64,000 nt of DNA, taken from NCBI RefSeq assembly GCF_024296665.1, contig NZ_CP100762.1, positions 1,488,001 through 1,552,000 of the forward strand, in the 5' to 3' direction. Position 1 is the first letter of the stretch; each line of letters starts with the position of its first letter. A program made the translations under genes and the position numbers. Shown here piece by piece: positions 9,204-18,219 of this stretch. Below the pieces are notes generated by a model. The model made no database searches. It worked only from the letters and a program-made list of their open reading frames with translations, and had not been told where the DNA came from. Source of the DNA: Salinilacihabitans rarus. GTDB taxonomy: Archaea > Halobacteriota > Halobacteria > Halobacteriales > Natrialbaceae.

Positions 9204-9625
9204 AGACCCCCTACGACAGCTATCGACTTAGTGGCCCCACGCGGTCGTGCCGGCTTCGAAGACGACGGGCGGAGGCAACAGCGGGCAGCGACGACCCAAC
9301 TGTTCAGATTTAAAATCAATAGGAAGACATAATTACCCCTCCGTTGTTATCGGTGATTACCAAATGCCAGCGAAACAATCGGCGCGTTTCCTCGCACACT
9401 CCGACGCGCGACCGGAGTTGCCGTGGCTTCTCCGGGATGAACCGCGCCGCGTCTGCGAACTGACCGAGCACGTGGATCTTGGGGTGCTGGTCCGTCGAGG
9501 ATAGCAGTCTCGGTGGCTGCTGACGCCGTTTCCCGGGCCAACTCCCGACCGTTGGCTTTGGGTCGATAAGGATCAATATTTCAACCAGTAGCCGTAGTCG
9601 TTAGCATACCTACTCACTGATCACA
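9204..9625. other. intergenic region with two AT-rich promoter-like segments
   Basis: This 422-bp gap is unusually AT-rich at 9305-9365 and again at 9565-9625. The first segment precedes the regulator remnant at 9364 and the second precedes the ABC permease start at 9626. Apart from the remnant, I see no credible gene. Confidence 0.5.
9364..9504 (+). pseudogene. truncated winged-helix regulator remnant
   Basis: A 46-codon ORF from the ATG at 9364 to a TAG at 9504. It reads like the first helices of a haloarchaeal winged-helix regulator: a start similar to SARFLAHSDAR, then LLRDEPRRVCELTEHVDLGV, where the recognition helix should follow. The recognition helix and wing are absent. In-frame reading past the stop gives SRWLLT, which may be what is left of the next segment. 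A promoter-like AT-rich stretch precedes it. It most likely represents a decayed regulator of the ABC exporter downstream, but a real 46-residue protein cannot be excluded. Confidence 0.45.
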
Positions 9626-10501
9626 ATGTGGACTGCCCTGGCAACACACGAACTCCGTCGCTTTCGGTACGCTCGAGGAACGTGGCTGTACGTCGGCCTT
9701 TGTGCGGCGTACACCGTCGTCTGGCTCCTCGAACCGCGGAGCGAGCCCGAAGCGATCGCCGCGATCGGATCGAGCGTCGCGGTCGGGAGCCTCCAGGCGT
9801 CCCTCGGCGTCCTCGCGATGCTCGGCGGGCTCGTCGTGGGCTTCAGAGCCGTCGTCGGGGACCGCGAGTCCGGAACGATGACGCTCGTCGCCGGCATGCC
9901 CCACACGCGCCGGGACGTCGTCGTCGGCAAACTCGCCGGTCGAACGGCCGTCGTCGGGGCTGGAATCGCGGTCGCCGTCGGCTGTGCGATCCTGGGCGAA
10001 CTCCTGCTCTACGGCTCGGTTTCGGTCGTACAGCTCGCCGCCGTCGCCGCGGTGACCGGCTGGTACGCGCTCTGCTGGGTCGCGATCGGGGTCGCCATCT
10101 CGACGCTCGCCCGGAGTAGCACCGAAGCGCTCGCCGGCGCGATCGGGACCGCGCTGCTCGCGTTGCAGTGGGGGTCGGTCACCTGGATCGCCTACGAGCG
10201 GCTCGGGTCGGCCGGGTCGATTTCGGAGACGTACCTCTTCGTTCGCCGGCTCGCACCGCGGGAAGCGTACCACGTCGTCACAAACTGGATCCTGGGAGTC
10301 GGAAACGGCGACGACGTCTTCCTGCCGATGCTCACCCAGCGGGAGACCGACGTGGACGTCATCGGCGTCTTCGTCGTCGACGCGAGCGGGTCGGCTCCGG
10401 CGTACCTCTCGGAGTGGCTCTCGCTGCTCGTCCTCGGACTGTGGACGATCGTCCCGCTCGCAGTCACGATACTGCGCGTGCGAACGACCGATCTCGTCTG
10501 A
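9626..10501 (+). CDS. ABC-2 type transporter permease
   Basis: A 291-residue integral membrane protein with about six hydrophobic segments: an N-terminal helix near 20-35, then helices near 50-75, 105-130, 135-155, 165-185 and a last one near 262-285. Between the second and third lies a cytoplasmic segment (RAVVGDRESGTMTLVAGMP), the typical ABC-2/NosY-like loop that meets the ATPase. It forms the membrane channel of an exporter whose ATPase is the next gene, 4 bp downstream. The substrate is not evident. The start ATG follows an AT-rich promoter region. Confidence 0.85.
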   Translation: MWTALATHELRRFRYARGTWLYVGLCAAYTVVWLLEPRSEPEAIAAIGSSVAVGSLQASLGVLAMLGGLVVGFRAVVGDRESGTMTLVAGMPHTRRDVVVGKLAGRTAVVGAGIAVAVGCAILGELLLYGSVSVVQLAAVAAVTGWYALCWVAIGVAISTLARSSTEALAGAIGTALLALQWGSVTWIAYERLGSAGSISETYLFVRRLAPREAYHVVTNWILGVGNGDDVFLPMLTQRETDVDVIGVFVVDASGSAPAYLSEWLSLLVLGLWTIVPLAVTILRVRTTDLV

Positions 10502-10505
10502 TACC

Positions 10506-11492
10506 ATGACACGACCCGATATCACGACGCGCCCCCGAACCCGGTCGACCGAGCGTCCGATCGTCGTCGACGGACTCGAGAAGCGCTACGGCGAGACGGT
10601 GGCCGTCTCGGCGCTCGACCTCGAGGTCCGCGAGAACGAGATCTACGGCCTGCTCGGCCCGAACGGCGCGGGGAAGTCGACCCTGTTGAACGTGCTCGCC
10701 GGATCGGTCCGGCCGGACGCGGGCGAGGCTCGACTGTTCGGTGCCGATCCGATCGCGGACACCGCCGACGTGCACCGACGCGTCGGGACCCTCCCCGACC
10801 GGTACGGCGTCTACGAGACGCTCTCGGCTGTCGATCACGTTCGCTACGCGCTCGAGGCCAGAGGTGCCGACGGGGAGCCGCTCGCTCTCCTCGAACGCGT
10901 CGGGCTCGGTTCGGTCGGGTCGAAGCCCGCAGGCTCCTTCTCGAAAGGGATGCAACAGCGACTCGTCCTCGCGATCGCCCTCGCCGGTTCACCCGACGTG
11001 CTCTTGCTAGACGAACCCTTCAGCGGACTCGATCCCGTCGGCGTTCGACGCGTCTTCGACGTCGTTCACGAGCGACGCCGCGAGGGGGCGACCGTCCTCC
11101 TCTCGAGTCACGACGTGGCGCGCGTCAAGCGGTTGTGCGATCGAATCGGCATCGTCGTCGGGGGACGGGTTCGGGTGGAAGGCACGCCGATGCAGGTGCT
11201 AGAACGGTGTCCTATCGACGCCGTCCTCGAGATCTGCCTCGAAGCACCCGTAACGAACGCGACCGTCAGCTCCCTCTCGCGGATCGACGGCGTCGACGTC
11301 ACCGGTTCCGATCGTCGCCTCTCGGTCCAGGTTCGATCGGCTGGCGCCCGGGAGGCAGTCGAGAGGCGGCTGGCGTCGCTCGACGTCGGCGTCGACTCCG
11401 TCGTCGCGTCGGAGCCGACGCTGGAGGACGCCTTCGTCCAGTACGTCGCCGGTACGACTGCGACCGAGACCCGTTCGACTGGTGGTGGATAG
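10506..11492 (+). CDS. ABC transporter ATP-binding protein
   Basis: A 328-residue ATPase. Walker A GPNGAGKST (51-59), an ABC signature SFSKGMQQR and Walker B VLLLDEPFSGLD are all intact, and a switch histidine (LLSSHD) follows. The C-terminal 90 residues form an accessory domain like that of the CcmA/DrrA/NatA group. It powers the ABC-2 permease encoded just upstream, the two genes being 4 bp apart and certainly co-transcribed. Drug, lipid or copper-site (NosF-like) export are all possible; no nos genes are present. Confidence 0.92.
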   Translation: MTRPDITTRPRTRSTERPIVVDGLEKRYGETVAVSALDLEVRENEIYGLLGPNGAGKSTLLNVLAGSVRPDAGEARLFGADPIADTADVHRRVGTLPDRYGVYETLSAVDHVRYALEARGADGEPLALLERVGLGSVGSKPAGSFSKGMQQRLVLAIALAGSPDVLLLDEPFSGLDPVGVRRVFDVVHERRREGATVLLSSHDVARVKRLCDRIGIVVGGRVRVEGTPMQVLERCPIDAVLEICLEAPVTNATVSSLSRIDGVDVTGSDRRLSVQVRSAGAREAVERRLASLDVGVDSVVASEPTLEDAFVQYVAGTTATETRSTGGG

Positions 11493-11561
11493 CGGCGTGA
11501 CGGGCCGGACGCCCTCGACCCGCGACGCGAACTCGGCCGAGCGAAAATCGAGCGCGGGCCG

Positions 11562-12152
11562 TTACTTCGCGCGGCCCTGACCGCCGTTGTTCGACGGGCG
11601 GACCTTCTCGGCGCCCTTGCCGCGGGTGTGCAGGCCGCGGTTGGACGTGCCCGCGTTGGTGAGCCCGCGGAAGGCGCGGTTCTCGTGGGCGTCGTCGCAG
11701 ATCCAGTTGAGGTCGTCGTCGTTTTCGATCGCGGGGTGGTTCGGATCGACGAGGATCACTTCGAACCACTTCTGGCTGCCGTCCTCGCCCACCCAGTAGC
11801 TGTTCAGCACCCGCAGGTTGGGGTACTTCCGCGAGACGCGCTCCTCGCCGATGCGCTGGATGTTCTTGCGGCGGCCGATCCGGTTGACGCCCTGGCGCTT
11901 GGTGCGCCGGCCAGCCGTGAAGCGCTGCTTCCGGGCGGTCCCCTTGCGGACGGAGACGCGCGTGACCACGATGCCCTGTTTGGCCTTGTAGCCGAGTTCG
12001 CGCGCCTTGTCGAGGCGGGTCGGGCGCTCGATGCGCTCGATGGCGCCTTGCTTGCGCCACTCCTGTTTGCGTTGCCACTGCAGTTCCCCGAGCTTCCCGT
12101 CGTCGGGGTCCTTCCAGGCCTCCTTGATGTGAGAGTAGAAGCTTCGTGCCAT
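11562..12152 (-). CDS. rpl15e: large-subunit ribosomal protein L15e
   Basis: A 196-residue basic protein, the usual length for archaeal L15e, starting MARSFYSHIKEAWK and rich in Arg and Lys throughout, in contrast to the acidic neighbours. It binds 23S rRNA in the large ribosomal subunit. An AGGTGA Shine-Dalgarno-like sequence lies a few bases before the ATG, and a TATA-like TTATAG element sits about 135 bp upstream (12288-12300), so the mRNA probably has a leader of roughly 110 nt instead of being leaderless. The frame is open upstream to a GTG at 12275, but archaeal L15e starts at MARS. Confidence 0.97.
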   Translation of the reverse strand: MARSFYSHIKEAWKDPDDGKLGELQWQRKQEWRKQGAIERIERPTRLDKARELGYKAKQGIVVTRVSVRKGTARKQRFTAGRRTKRQGVNRIGRRKNIQRIGEERVSRKYPNLRVLNSYWVGEDGSQKWFEVILVDPNHPAIENDDDLNWICDDAHENRAFRGLTNAGTSNRGLHTRGKGAEKVRPSNNGGQGRAK

Positions 12153-12318
12153 GGTTTCACCTGCGGGCGTTTCCTGGTTCAGTCCGCCTCGTCCGAGGCG
12201 TTCCACATCCCGACCTGCGGCGCGAGGCCGTGCAGGTGCCCGCCGTCGCCCGCGGACCAGCGAGTCTGTCGACACGTATCCGACTCCGAACTATAAGGGC
12301 TTCGAACCCGCCCGCATC

Positions 12319-14007
12319 CTAGCGATATCGCGGCGGTCTGCCGGAGAGGCCCCCGTCGTCGGCCCCGTCGAGCAGCCAGAGCAGCGTGGCGACCGGGAGG
12401 CCGAACAGCACCACGACGAACGTCGTCGTCGCGACCCACTCGTGGCGGCGGGCGGCCAGCGCGACCGTCGCGAGGACGGCCGCGCCCGCGAGCGCGAGCC
12501 GGTTCGCGACGATCGCCCGGACGAAATCGACCGCGTCCGACGCCGAGACCGACCGCTCGGCCCCGATGACGGGGAGCGCGAACGCGAGCAGCGCCGCCAG
12601 CGCGAGCGCCACCGGGGCGACCGCCTGCCAGCGCTCGCTCGGCGGCGCGACGGTCCCGAGCCCGTACATCGCGCCCGCGGCGACGCCGACGCCGACGAGG
12701 CCGGCGACGACGCTCCCGGTCGCGTGCACGAGTTCGACCTCCCGGGTGTCGACCGTCGCCCCCACCCGATCGCGCAGCGACCGCACCGTTTCGCCGAGGT
12801 CGACGACGAGGAGCGACGCGGCGACGCCGCCGAAGACGGCGACCGGCTCGGCGCCGCGTTCGGCGCCCGCGAGGGCGGTCGCGAAGAGGGCCACACAGCC
12901 GATCCGGAGGAAGCGTCGTCGCCACCGCCACCCGCCGCCGTCGGGAGCGACCACCCACCTGGAGAACTGGCCGAGGGCGACCGCGGCCGCGAGGACGCCG
13001 ACGACGGCCCACGGGGCGTAACGCGGCGCGACCGGGCCGGCGACGGCGGCGCCGACGGTCGCGCCGGCGGCGACGACCGCGCCGCCGGCGGCGAACGCGA
13101 CGGTCCGGAGCGGGCAGGGGTCCAGCCACGCGAGCGCCACGGGGCCGACGAAACGGCCGAGAGCGGCGACGCCGGCGGCGAGCGCGCCGCCGCCGACGAC
13201 GCCGTGGACGAGCCCGCTCGTCAGCGCGAACGCGACGGCCGTCCCCGGCGGCCCCACCGCGGCGAGCGCGGCGTCGAATGCGGCGCCTGTCGCCGGCGAC
13301 AGCACCGCGAGCGCGACGACGGCGAGGAGGTAGTAGGCCGCGGTCGGCAGGCCGACCGCCCGCTCGTACAGCGTCCGGAGCCGCGGCGGCGTCGCCCGCT
13401 CGGGGAGGAGCGGTTCGAGGGCCGGCGCGGCGACCGCGGCCAGGAGGACGGCGACGCCGGCGAGCAACAGCGCCGAGACGAAGCCGGCGAACGGCGTCAC
13501 GGTCGCGGCGACGAGTCCCGTCCGGGCGGCGGCGAGGACGGCGCCCGCGTGGCCCGCGAGGACGACCGAGACGGCGACGGCGACGACCGCGGCGGCGACG
13601 GCCGAGTCGTCGACCGTCCGGACGACCGACTGGCGGTGGTCGTCGACGCCGTCGCCGGCGTCCGGAACCTGCGAGTAGGTCGTCGCGGCGGTTCCGACCG
13701 CCGCCAGCCCGGCGACGACGGCGTCGGCGGGGCTCGTGGCCGCCGTCGCGGCGACGACGCCGGCCGCGAGGACGGCCCCGGCGACGAGTCCGACGCTCCC
13801 GAGCGCCCGTCGCGACAGCCGCTTCGAGGCCGCGAACGCGACGCTCGCACCCGCGGCGACGCCCGCGAGCACCGCCCCGGCCGTCGGAACCGCCGCGCCG
13901 GCCCGCCAGCCGAGCGCCGCGAACGCGGCCGCCGCGAGCGCGACGACGGCGGGCCCGAGGTCAGTCCCGCGGTCGTCGGCCTCGCGGTCCCCGCCGGCGC
14001 CGGTCAC
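12319..14007 (-). CDS. polytopic membrane protein, last gene of DUF58 operon
   Basis: A 562-residue, very Ala/Val/Leu-rich protein with about twelve or more predicted membrane spans and short acidic or Arg-rich loops. I believe it belongs to the haloarchaeal DUF7519 family; no catalytic motif is visible. The GTG start at 14007 overlaps the DUF58 stop as GTGA, so translation is coupled and the two proteins probably work together in the membrane. The function is unknown. The frame continues upstream to 14349, but that part is antisense-like sequence within the DUF58 gene. Confidence 0.75.
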   Translation of the reverse strand: MTGAGGDREADDRGTDLGPAVVALAAAAFAALGWRAGAAVPTAGAVLAGVAAGASVAFAASKRLSRRALGSVGLVAGAVLAAGVVAATAATSPADAVVAGLAAVGTAATTYSQVPDAGDGVDDHRQSVVRTVDDSAVAAAVVAVAVSVVLAGHAGAVLAAARTGLVAATVTPFAGFVSALLLAGVAVLLAAVAAPALEPLLPERATPPRLRTLYERAVGLPTAAYYLLAVVALAVLSPATGAAFDAALAAVGPPGTAVAFALTSGLVHGVVGGGALAAGVAALGRFVGPVALAWLDPCPLRTVAFAAGGAVVAAGATVGAAVAGPVAPRYAPWAVVGVLAAAVALGQFSRWVVAPDGGGWRWRRRFLRIGCVALFATALAGAERGAEPVAVFGGVAASLLVVDLGETVRSLRDRVGATVDTREVELVHATGSVVAGLVGVGVAAGAMYGLGTVAPPSERWQAVAPVALALAALLAFALPVIGAERSVSASDAVDFVRAIVANRLALAGAAVLATVALAARRHEWVATTTFVVVLFGLPVATLLWLLDGADDGGLSGRPPRYR

Positions 14008-15254
14008 CGCGACCACCTCCGGGTCCCGCGGTCGACGGCGGCGTGGAGCGGTTCGTCCGGCGCCCACTCGACGACGCGGACGCCGCGGTCCCGCAGGCTG
14101 CTGATCCGCCGGGCCCGGTCGAGCCGTTCGACCGTCCCGCCGGCACCGTCGTCGTCGGCGACCGCCGGCGAGACGACCGTCACCTCGTGGCCGTACGCGC
14201 GGAACCGGCGGGCGGAGTCGGCGGGGTCGTCGTCGAGCAGCGGCGTGACGAAGACGAGCTGTTTCTCGTCGGCGAGGTGGCGACAGAAGCGGTCGACGCT
14301 CCGGTGGGCGTCCGCCAGCCACCCCTCGCGGCCGAACGAGCCACACCACTCGCCCGCGAGCAGCCGTTCGACGCGGGCCGTCTGGTCGCGGCCGCTGCGC
14401 GGGAGGAGGTAGTCCCCCCGGCCGCCGTAGAGGGCGACCCCGACCCGGTTGTTCTCGTCCAGCAGGGCCGTCGCGAGCCGCTCGGCGGCGTGGCGCGTCA
14501 GTTCGCGGGCGTCGAGTTCGCCCGGCCGGCGGACGACGGCGGTCGCCTCGCGGCGGTCGACGACGACGGCGACGGCCGCCGCGCGCTCCTCGCGGAACTC
14601 GATCGTCGTCAGTTCGCCCGTCCGGGCCAGCCGGTTCCAGTCGACGCGGCTCATCGGGTCCGACGGCTGGAACGCCCGGATCGAGTGGAACTCGATCCCC
14701 TCGCCGCCGGCGTCGGTCTCGACCCGGCCGGCGTGCTGGATCGTCTCGCCGGCGAGGGGGAGCCGTTCGACGAGGTCGTCACACTCGACGCGGTCGGCGA
14801 GCGGGAACCGTTCCGTCTCCCGCTCGCTCCCGCTGACGTTCCGGACGACGGCCGTCGCGTCGCCGAAGTCGTACTCGCCGCGGCGGGCGCGGACGGCGTA
14901 CTCGACGGTCACCGACTCGCCGGGCGCGAGCGACGCCGCGGCCCGGGGGGTCCCCTCGACCGCGAGGTCCGCCGGGGGCGCGTCGGCGACGCGCACGTCC
15001 GGGACCGGGACGTCGCCGTCGTTCGTGACCGTCAGCCGGACGTCGACGCGCTCGCCCGGTGCCGGCCCGGTCGGGTCGACCGCGCGCTCGGCCGAGAGGG
15101 CCGTCGGCGGCGGCCCCGTCGCGTGGCCGTAGGCGGCGTACGTCAGGCCGACCACCGACGAGAGGAATATCGCGGCGTTCTCGACGAGGACGCCGACGCC
15201 GACCGCGACGAGCGCGACGGCCAGCCCGACCCGCCAGCGGTCCATCGCCGTCAT
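14004..15254 (-). CDS. DUF58 domain protein
   Basis: A 416-residue protein with an N-terminal hydrophobic hairpin (about 8-40), an Ig-like or CARDB-like extracellular part (about 50-130: VRLTVTNDGDVPVPDV), and then the DUF58 core. The core has the RAFQPSDPMSRVDWNRLARTG signature (about 210-230), followed by a vWA-like fold with VAVVVDRR. In bacteria and archaea DUF58 proteins are usually encoded with MoxR ATPases and transglutaminase/DUF4129 proteins and may help assemble cell-envelope complexes. Here it lies third in a four-gene operon; its ATG overlaps the preceding stop as ATGA and its own stop overlaps the next GTG. No MoxR gene is in the operon. Confidence 0.88.
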   Translation of the reverse strand: MTAMDRWRVGLAVALVAVGVGVLVENAAIFLSSVVGLTYAAYGHATGPPPTALSAERAVDPTGPAPGERVDVRLTVTNDGDVPVPDVRVADAPPADLAVEGTPRAAASLAPGESVTVEYAVRARRGEYDFGDATAVVRNVSGSERETERFPLADRVECDDLVERLPLAGETIQHAGRVETDAGGEGIEFHSIRAFQPSDPMSRVDWNRLARTGELTTIEFREERAAAVAVVVDRREATAVVRRPGELDARELTRHAAERLATALLDENNRVGVALYGGRGDYLLPRSGRDQTARVERLLAGEWCGSFGREGWLADAHRSVDRFCRHLADEKQLVFVTPLLDDDPADSARRFRAYGHEVTVVSPAVADDDGAGGTVERLDRARRISSLRDRGVRVVEWAPDEPLHAAVDRGTRRWSR

Positions 15255-15826
15255 CGCCCGCCCTCCGCGTCGTTCGCGAGCGCGTCTATCTCGGCGATCG
15301 CCGCCTCGAACTGGCGGCGGTCGCGGGCCCCGTGGACCCAGTCCTCGACCCTGATCCGCAGTGGCACCTCGACGTCCTCGGCGAGGCAGGCCGCCGCCCG
15401 CGGGTCGTCCGTCCACGTCCCGTCCCGGACGCTGGCCGCGGCCTCCTCGGTGCTCAGGTCGTCCCGGTCCGCGAGGACGTCGATGGCCGTCTCGCGAACC
15501 CGCCTGCGGGCGAGCAGGCTCCGGCGGACCCGGCGGCGCAGCGACGCCCCGTCGAGGCCGGGTCGCTCGACGAGGTAGTCGATCGTCGCGCCGACGCGTC
15601 TCGACTCGGCCGGGGGACCGTCCGACGGTACGGGGAGGCGGTCGTCGGCCGCGCCGCCGGCCGTCCGGAGCGTCGCCGCCCCGACCGCGACGGCCAGCAG
15701 GCCGGTCCCGACGACCAGCGAGTCCCGTCCGAGCGCGGCGAGTGCCGCCGGGAGCGCGCCGAACGCGGCCGCGAGCGCGACGGCCAGCGCGGCCCCGCCG
15801 ACGGCGACGAGGAGCGGGCGCTTCAC
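15251..15826 (-). CDS. small membrane protein of DUF58 operon
   Basis: A 191-residue protein with two N-terminal membrane helices (about 4-25 and 35-55) and a long, charged cytoplasmic or extracellular C-terminal part rich in Arg and Asp. I think it corresponds to the haloarchaeal DUF7269 family, known mainly from its place beside DUF58 genes. There are ATGA overlaps at both ends (15823-15826 and 15251-15254), which ties its expression closely to both neighbours. No enzymatic motif is visible, and a scaffold or accessory role is an inference. Confidence 0.78.
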   Translation of the reverse strand: MKRPLLVAVGGAALAVALAAAFGALPAALAALGRDSLVVGTGLLAVAVGAATLRTAGGAADDRLPVPSDGPPAESRRVGATIDYLVERPGLDGASLRRRVRRSLLARRRVRETAIDVLADRDDLSTEEAAASVRDGTWTDDPRAAACLAEDVEVPLRIRVEDWVHGARDRRQFEAAIAEIDALANDAEGGR

Positions 15827-16956
15827 GCCCGCTCACCCCCGGCTCCGTCGTCCCCGTCGCGGCTCGCCGCGCGCTCGATGCGCTCGTAGGCGTCGCGGGC
15901 GCGCCGCGTCCGGTCCGGCGTCGGCGGGTAGTCGCCGTACCGGACCTCGCGGAACGCCTCGGTGAGCCGCGAGACGGCGTCGGCGGGCAGTCCCCGCTCG
16001 ACGGCGGCGCGGGCGTACTCGCCGGGCGTACGCGAGCGACGGCGACGCACGGGGACGAGCGAGCGCAACTCTTCCCACATCTCCTCGATCGTCTCCGGTT
16101 CGGGCTCGGGTTCGGGGTCCGGATCGGCGGCCGGCCCCGACGCCCTCGCGTCCCGCGACGGCCGCGACCGGCGCCGGCGCCGCGAGCGGATGCCCGCGAA
16201 CAGCGACGACAGGCCCGTCGACAGCGAGAGGCCGCGTCCGAGCCCGCCGACAGCGAACGCGAGCCCGGAGGGGACGGCGGCGAGCGCCGCGACGACCCCG
16301 CCGCCGACGTCGCGGCTCAGGGCGCCCAGACCGGCCCCGACGCCGCGGGCGACGCGCGAGAGGCCGTCGACGGCCGCGGGCAGCGCCCGGGAGGCGCCGA
16401 TGGTCGCCAGCATGGTCGCCTGCGGGATGCGCCGGAGCCGCAGTCGGAGCCGGGGGAGGCGCCCGTCCGGGAGGTCCGCGAGGTCCTCGTCCGAGACGCC
16501 GGGGTCGCGGGTCGGGTCGGCGAACCGCCACAGGGTCGAGACGACGGCGCCGACCGCGACGAGGAGGGTCCCGAGGACGAGGATCGACCCGACCGCGGGC
16601 GAGTCGCTCGCGGTGCTCTCGGGTCCGTCGGCGGGGTCGTCGCTGGCGTTCTCGTCGCCGTCGTCGGCTCGCGCGTCGTCGTCTCCGTCGCTGACGTTCT
16701 CGTCGTCTTGCGTATCGTCCCCGTCGGCGGCGCTCTCGTCGTCCCCTTCGTCGGCGCTTCCCTCGTCGTCCGCGTCGGGGAGGTCGCCCCCGCTCGTCCC
16801 GCCGGGGCCCGTCGCGCCGTCGACGTAGTACCCCTCGTCGACGGCCTCCCGGTCGGGGTAGTCGCCGTAGCCGGCCGCGGGGAAGAAGGCGGCGCCGACG
16901 ACGACCGCGAGGATGCACGAGGCGATCAGGGCGGCGTTTCGGCGGTCGTGTGGCAC
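15823..16956 (-). CDS. DUF4129 domain membrane protein, first gene of operon
   Basis: About 377 residues. The order is an N-terminal membrane helix (ALIASCILAVVVGAAF), a long acidic Asp/Glu/Ser/Gly-rich exterior segment, a second helix (about 125-145), a basic and helical middle part, and a C-terminal DUF4129-like domain with EMWEELRSLV and TPGEYARAAVERGLP near the end. DUF4129 often forms the C-terminal part of transglutaminase-like proteins; here the transglutaminase part is absent. I prefer the GTG at 16956, because a weak TATA-like stretch lies 25-30 bp upstream; a TTG at 16983 is the upstream alternative. It heads a four-gene coupled operon. Confidence 0.78.
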   Translation of the reverse strand: MPHDRRNAALIASCILAVVVGAAFFPAAGYGDYPDREAVDEGYYVDGATGPGGTSGGDLPDADDEGSADEGDDESAADGDDTQDDENVSDGDDDARADDGDENASDDPADGPESTASDSPAVGSILVLGTLLVAVGAVVSTLWRFADPTRDPGVSDEDLADLPDGRLPRLRLRLRRIPQATMLATIGASRALPAAVDGLSRVARGVGAGLGALSRDVGGGVVAALAAVPSGLAFAVGGLGRGLSLSTGLSSLFAGIRSRRRRRSRPSRDARASGPAADPDPEPEPEPETIEEMWEELRSLVPVRRRRSRTPGEYARAAVERGLPADAVSRLTEAFREVRYGDYPPTPDRTRRARDAYERIERAASRDGDDGAGGERA

Positions 16957-17075
16957 ACGGTGTGCACGTCCGTCGGGGATCAAATCTGTTACTGTTCGGT
17001 CACTACCCGACCCGCCGGCCCCGGCCGGTCCGGGACGAAACTGTTTTCGTCCGACACGTTCCAGCGGGCGTACGG

Positions 17076-18122
17076 ATGGCCGACGACCTGTCCCGCCGGA
17101 TGGCCGCGACGCTCGCCCTGGTCCTCGCGATCGACGCCGCGCTCGCGCTCCTCGCGGCCGCGCTGCTCGACCCGTGGCTGGGGTCGCTCCTCGCGGCCGC
17201 CGGCGTCGCCTCGTCGCTCGCCCGCCACGTCGCCCTCTCGGTCGCGGTCCTCGCGGTCCTCGTGGCGGCCCAGTTGCGGTACGCGCGGCGGGAACTGCTC
17301 GCCGAGGCCGACGCCGCGCCGACCACCGCGGAGGCCCACCCCGACCTCCACGCCCGCGTCACCCGCCTCGCCGCGCTGGCCGACGCGCCCGTCCCGGCGG
17401 TGGCCGTCGCCGACGCGGACGTCCCGAACAGCTTCGCCGTCGGCGGCCTGCGCTCGGGCACCGTCGTCGTCAGCCGGGGGCTGCTCGACCGCCTCGATCC
17501 GGCGGAACTCGACGCCGTCCTCGCCCACGAACTCGCCCACCTCACGAACCGGGACGCGCTCGTGATGACGCTCGCGTCGTTTCTCCCCGCGCTGGTCTCG
17601 GACGAGTACGCCCTCCTCGAAGACGACCTGCCGGACGGGGCGCGACCGCTCGTCCTCGGCGGCCTGTTCGTCGCCGGCTACGTCCTCGCGTCGTCGTTCG
17701 TCGAGGCGCCGCTGCTCAGCGCGACGGCCGTCGTCCAGTACCTCGTCGCCGCCGGTGTCACCGTCCTCGTCGGCGGCGTCGCCCTCGGCCTGCTGGCGAC
17801 GCCGGTGGTCTACCTCGCCCGCTCGCTCTCGCGCCAGCGCGAGTTCGTCGCCGACCGGGGCAGCGCCCGGTTGACCGGCGACCCCGCCGCGCTGGCGAGC
17901 GCCCTGTCGACGCTCGACGACGCCGTCTCGCCGCCGACGGCCGACGCTCGCGGCCGGTACGAGTACGCCGGCCTCGACGGGATGTGCCTGCTGCCCCACG
18001 GGTTCGACGAGGGCGGCGACGCCGACGACGCCTTCCGCGTCGAGACGCGAGCCCACCCGCCGACCGCCGAGCGGATCGATCGGCTGCGCGAACTGGCCGC
18101 CGAAATCGCGACGGGCGGGTGA
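17076..18122 (+). CDS. M48-family membrane metalloprotease (HtpX-like)
   Basis: A 348-residue membrane protease. Two N-terminal helices (about 10-60) precede the zinc motif HELAH (151-155), then two further helices (about 185-255) and a third zinc-ligand region around SRQREFVADRG (about 255). This order fits HtpX, a membrane quality-control endopeptidase that cuts misfolded membrane proteins on the cytoplasmic side. The ATG at 17076 is chosen because the first membrane helix follows directly; the frame is open upstream to 16950. It is divergent from the DUF4129 operon with about 120 bp between, so the two may share a control region. Confidence 0.9.
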   Translation: MADDLSRRMAATLALVLAIDAALALLAAALLDPWLGSLLAAAGVASSLARHVALSVAVLAVLVAAQLRYARRELLAEADAAPTTAEAHPDLHARVTRLAALADAPVPAVAVADADVPNSFAVGGLRSGTVVVSRGLLDRLDPAELDAVLAHELAHLTNRDALVMTLASFLPALVSDEYALLEDDLPDGARPLVLGGLFVAGYVLASSFVEAPLLSATAVVQYLVAAGVTVLVGGVALGLLATPVVYLARSLSRQREFVADRGSARLTGDPAALASALSTLDDAVSPPTADARGRYEYAGLDGMCLLPHGFDEGGDADDAFRVETRAHPPTAERIDRLRELAAEIATGG

Positions 18123-18219
18123 GTCGGCCGCCGGCCGATTCGCGACGGCTCTCTCGAACGTTCATCACGGAGTGATTGTCACGGAAAATTTCATTAATTC
18201 GCGGTCCGCGGGCCTGCAC

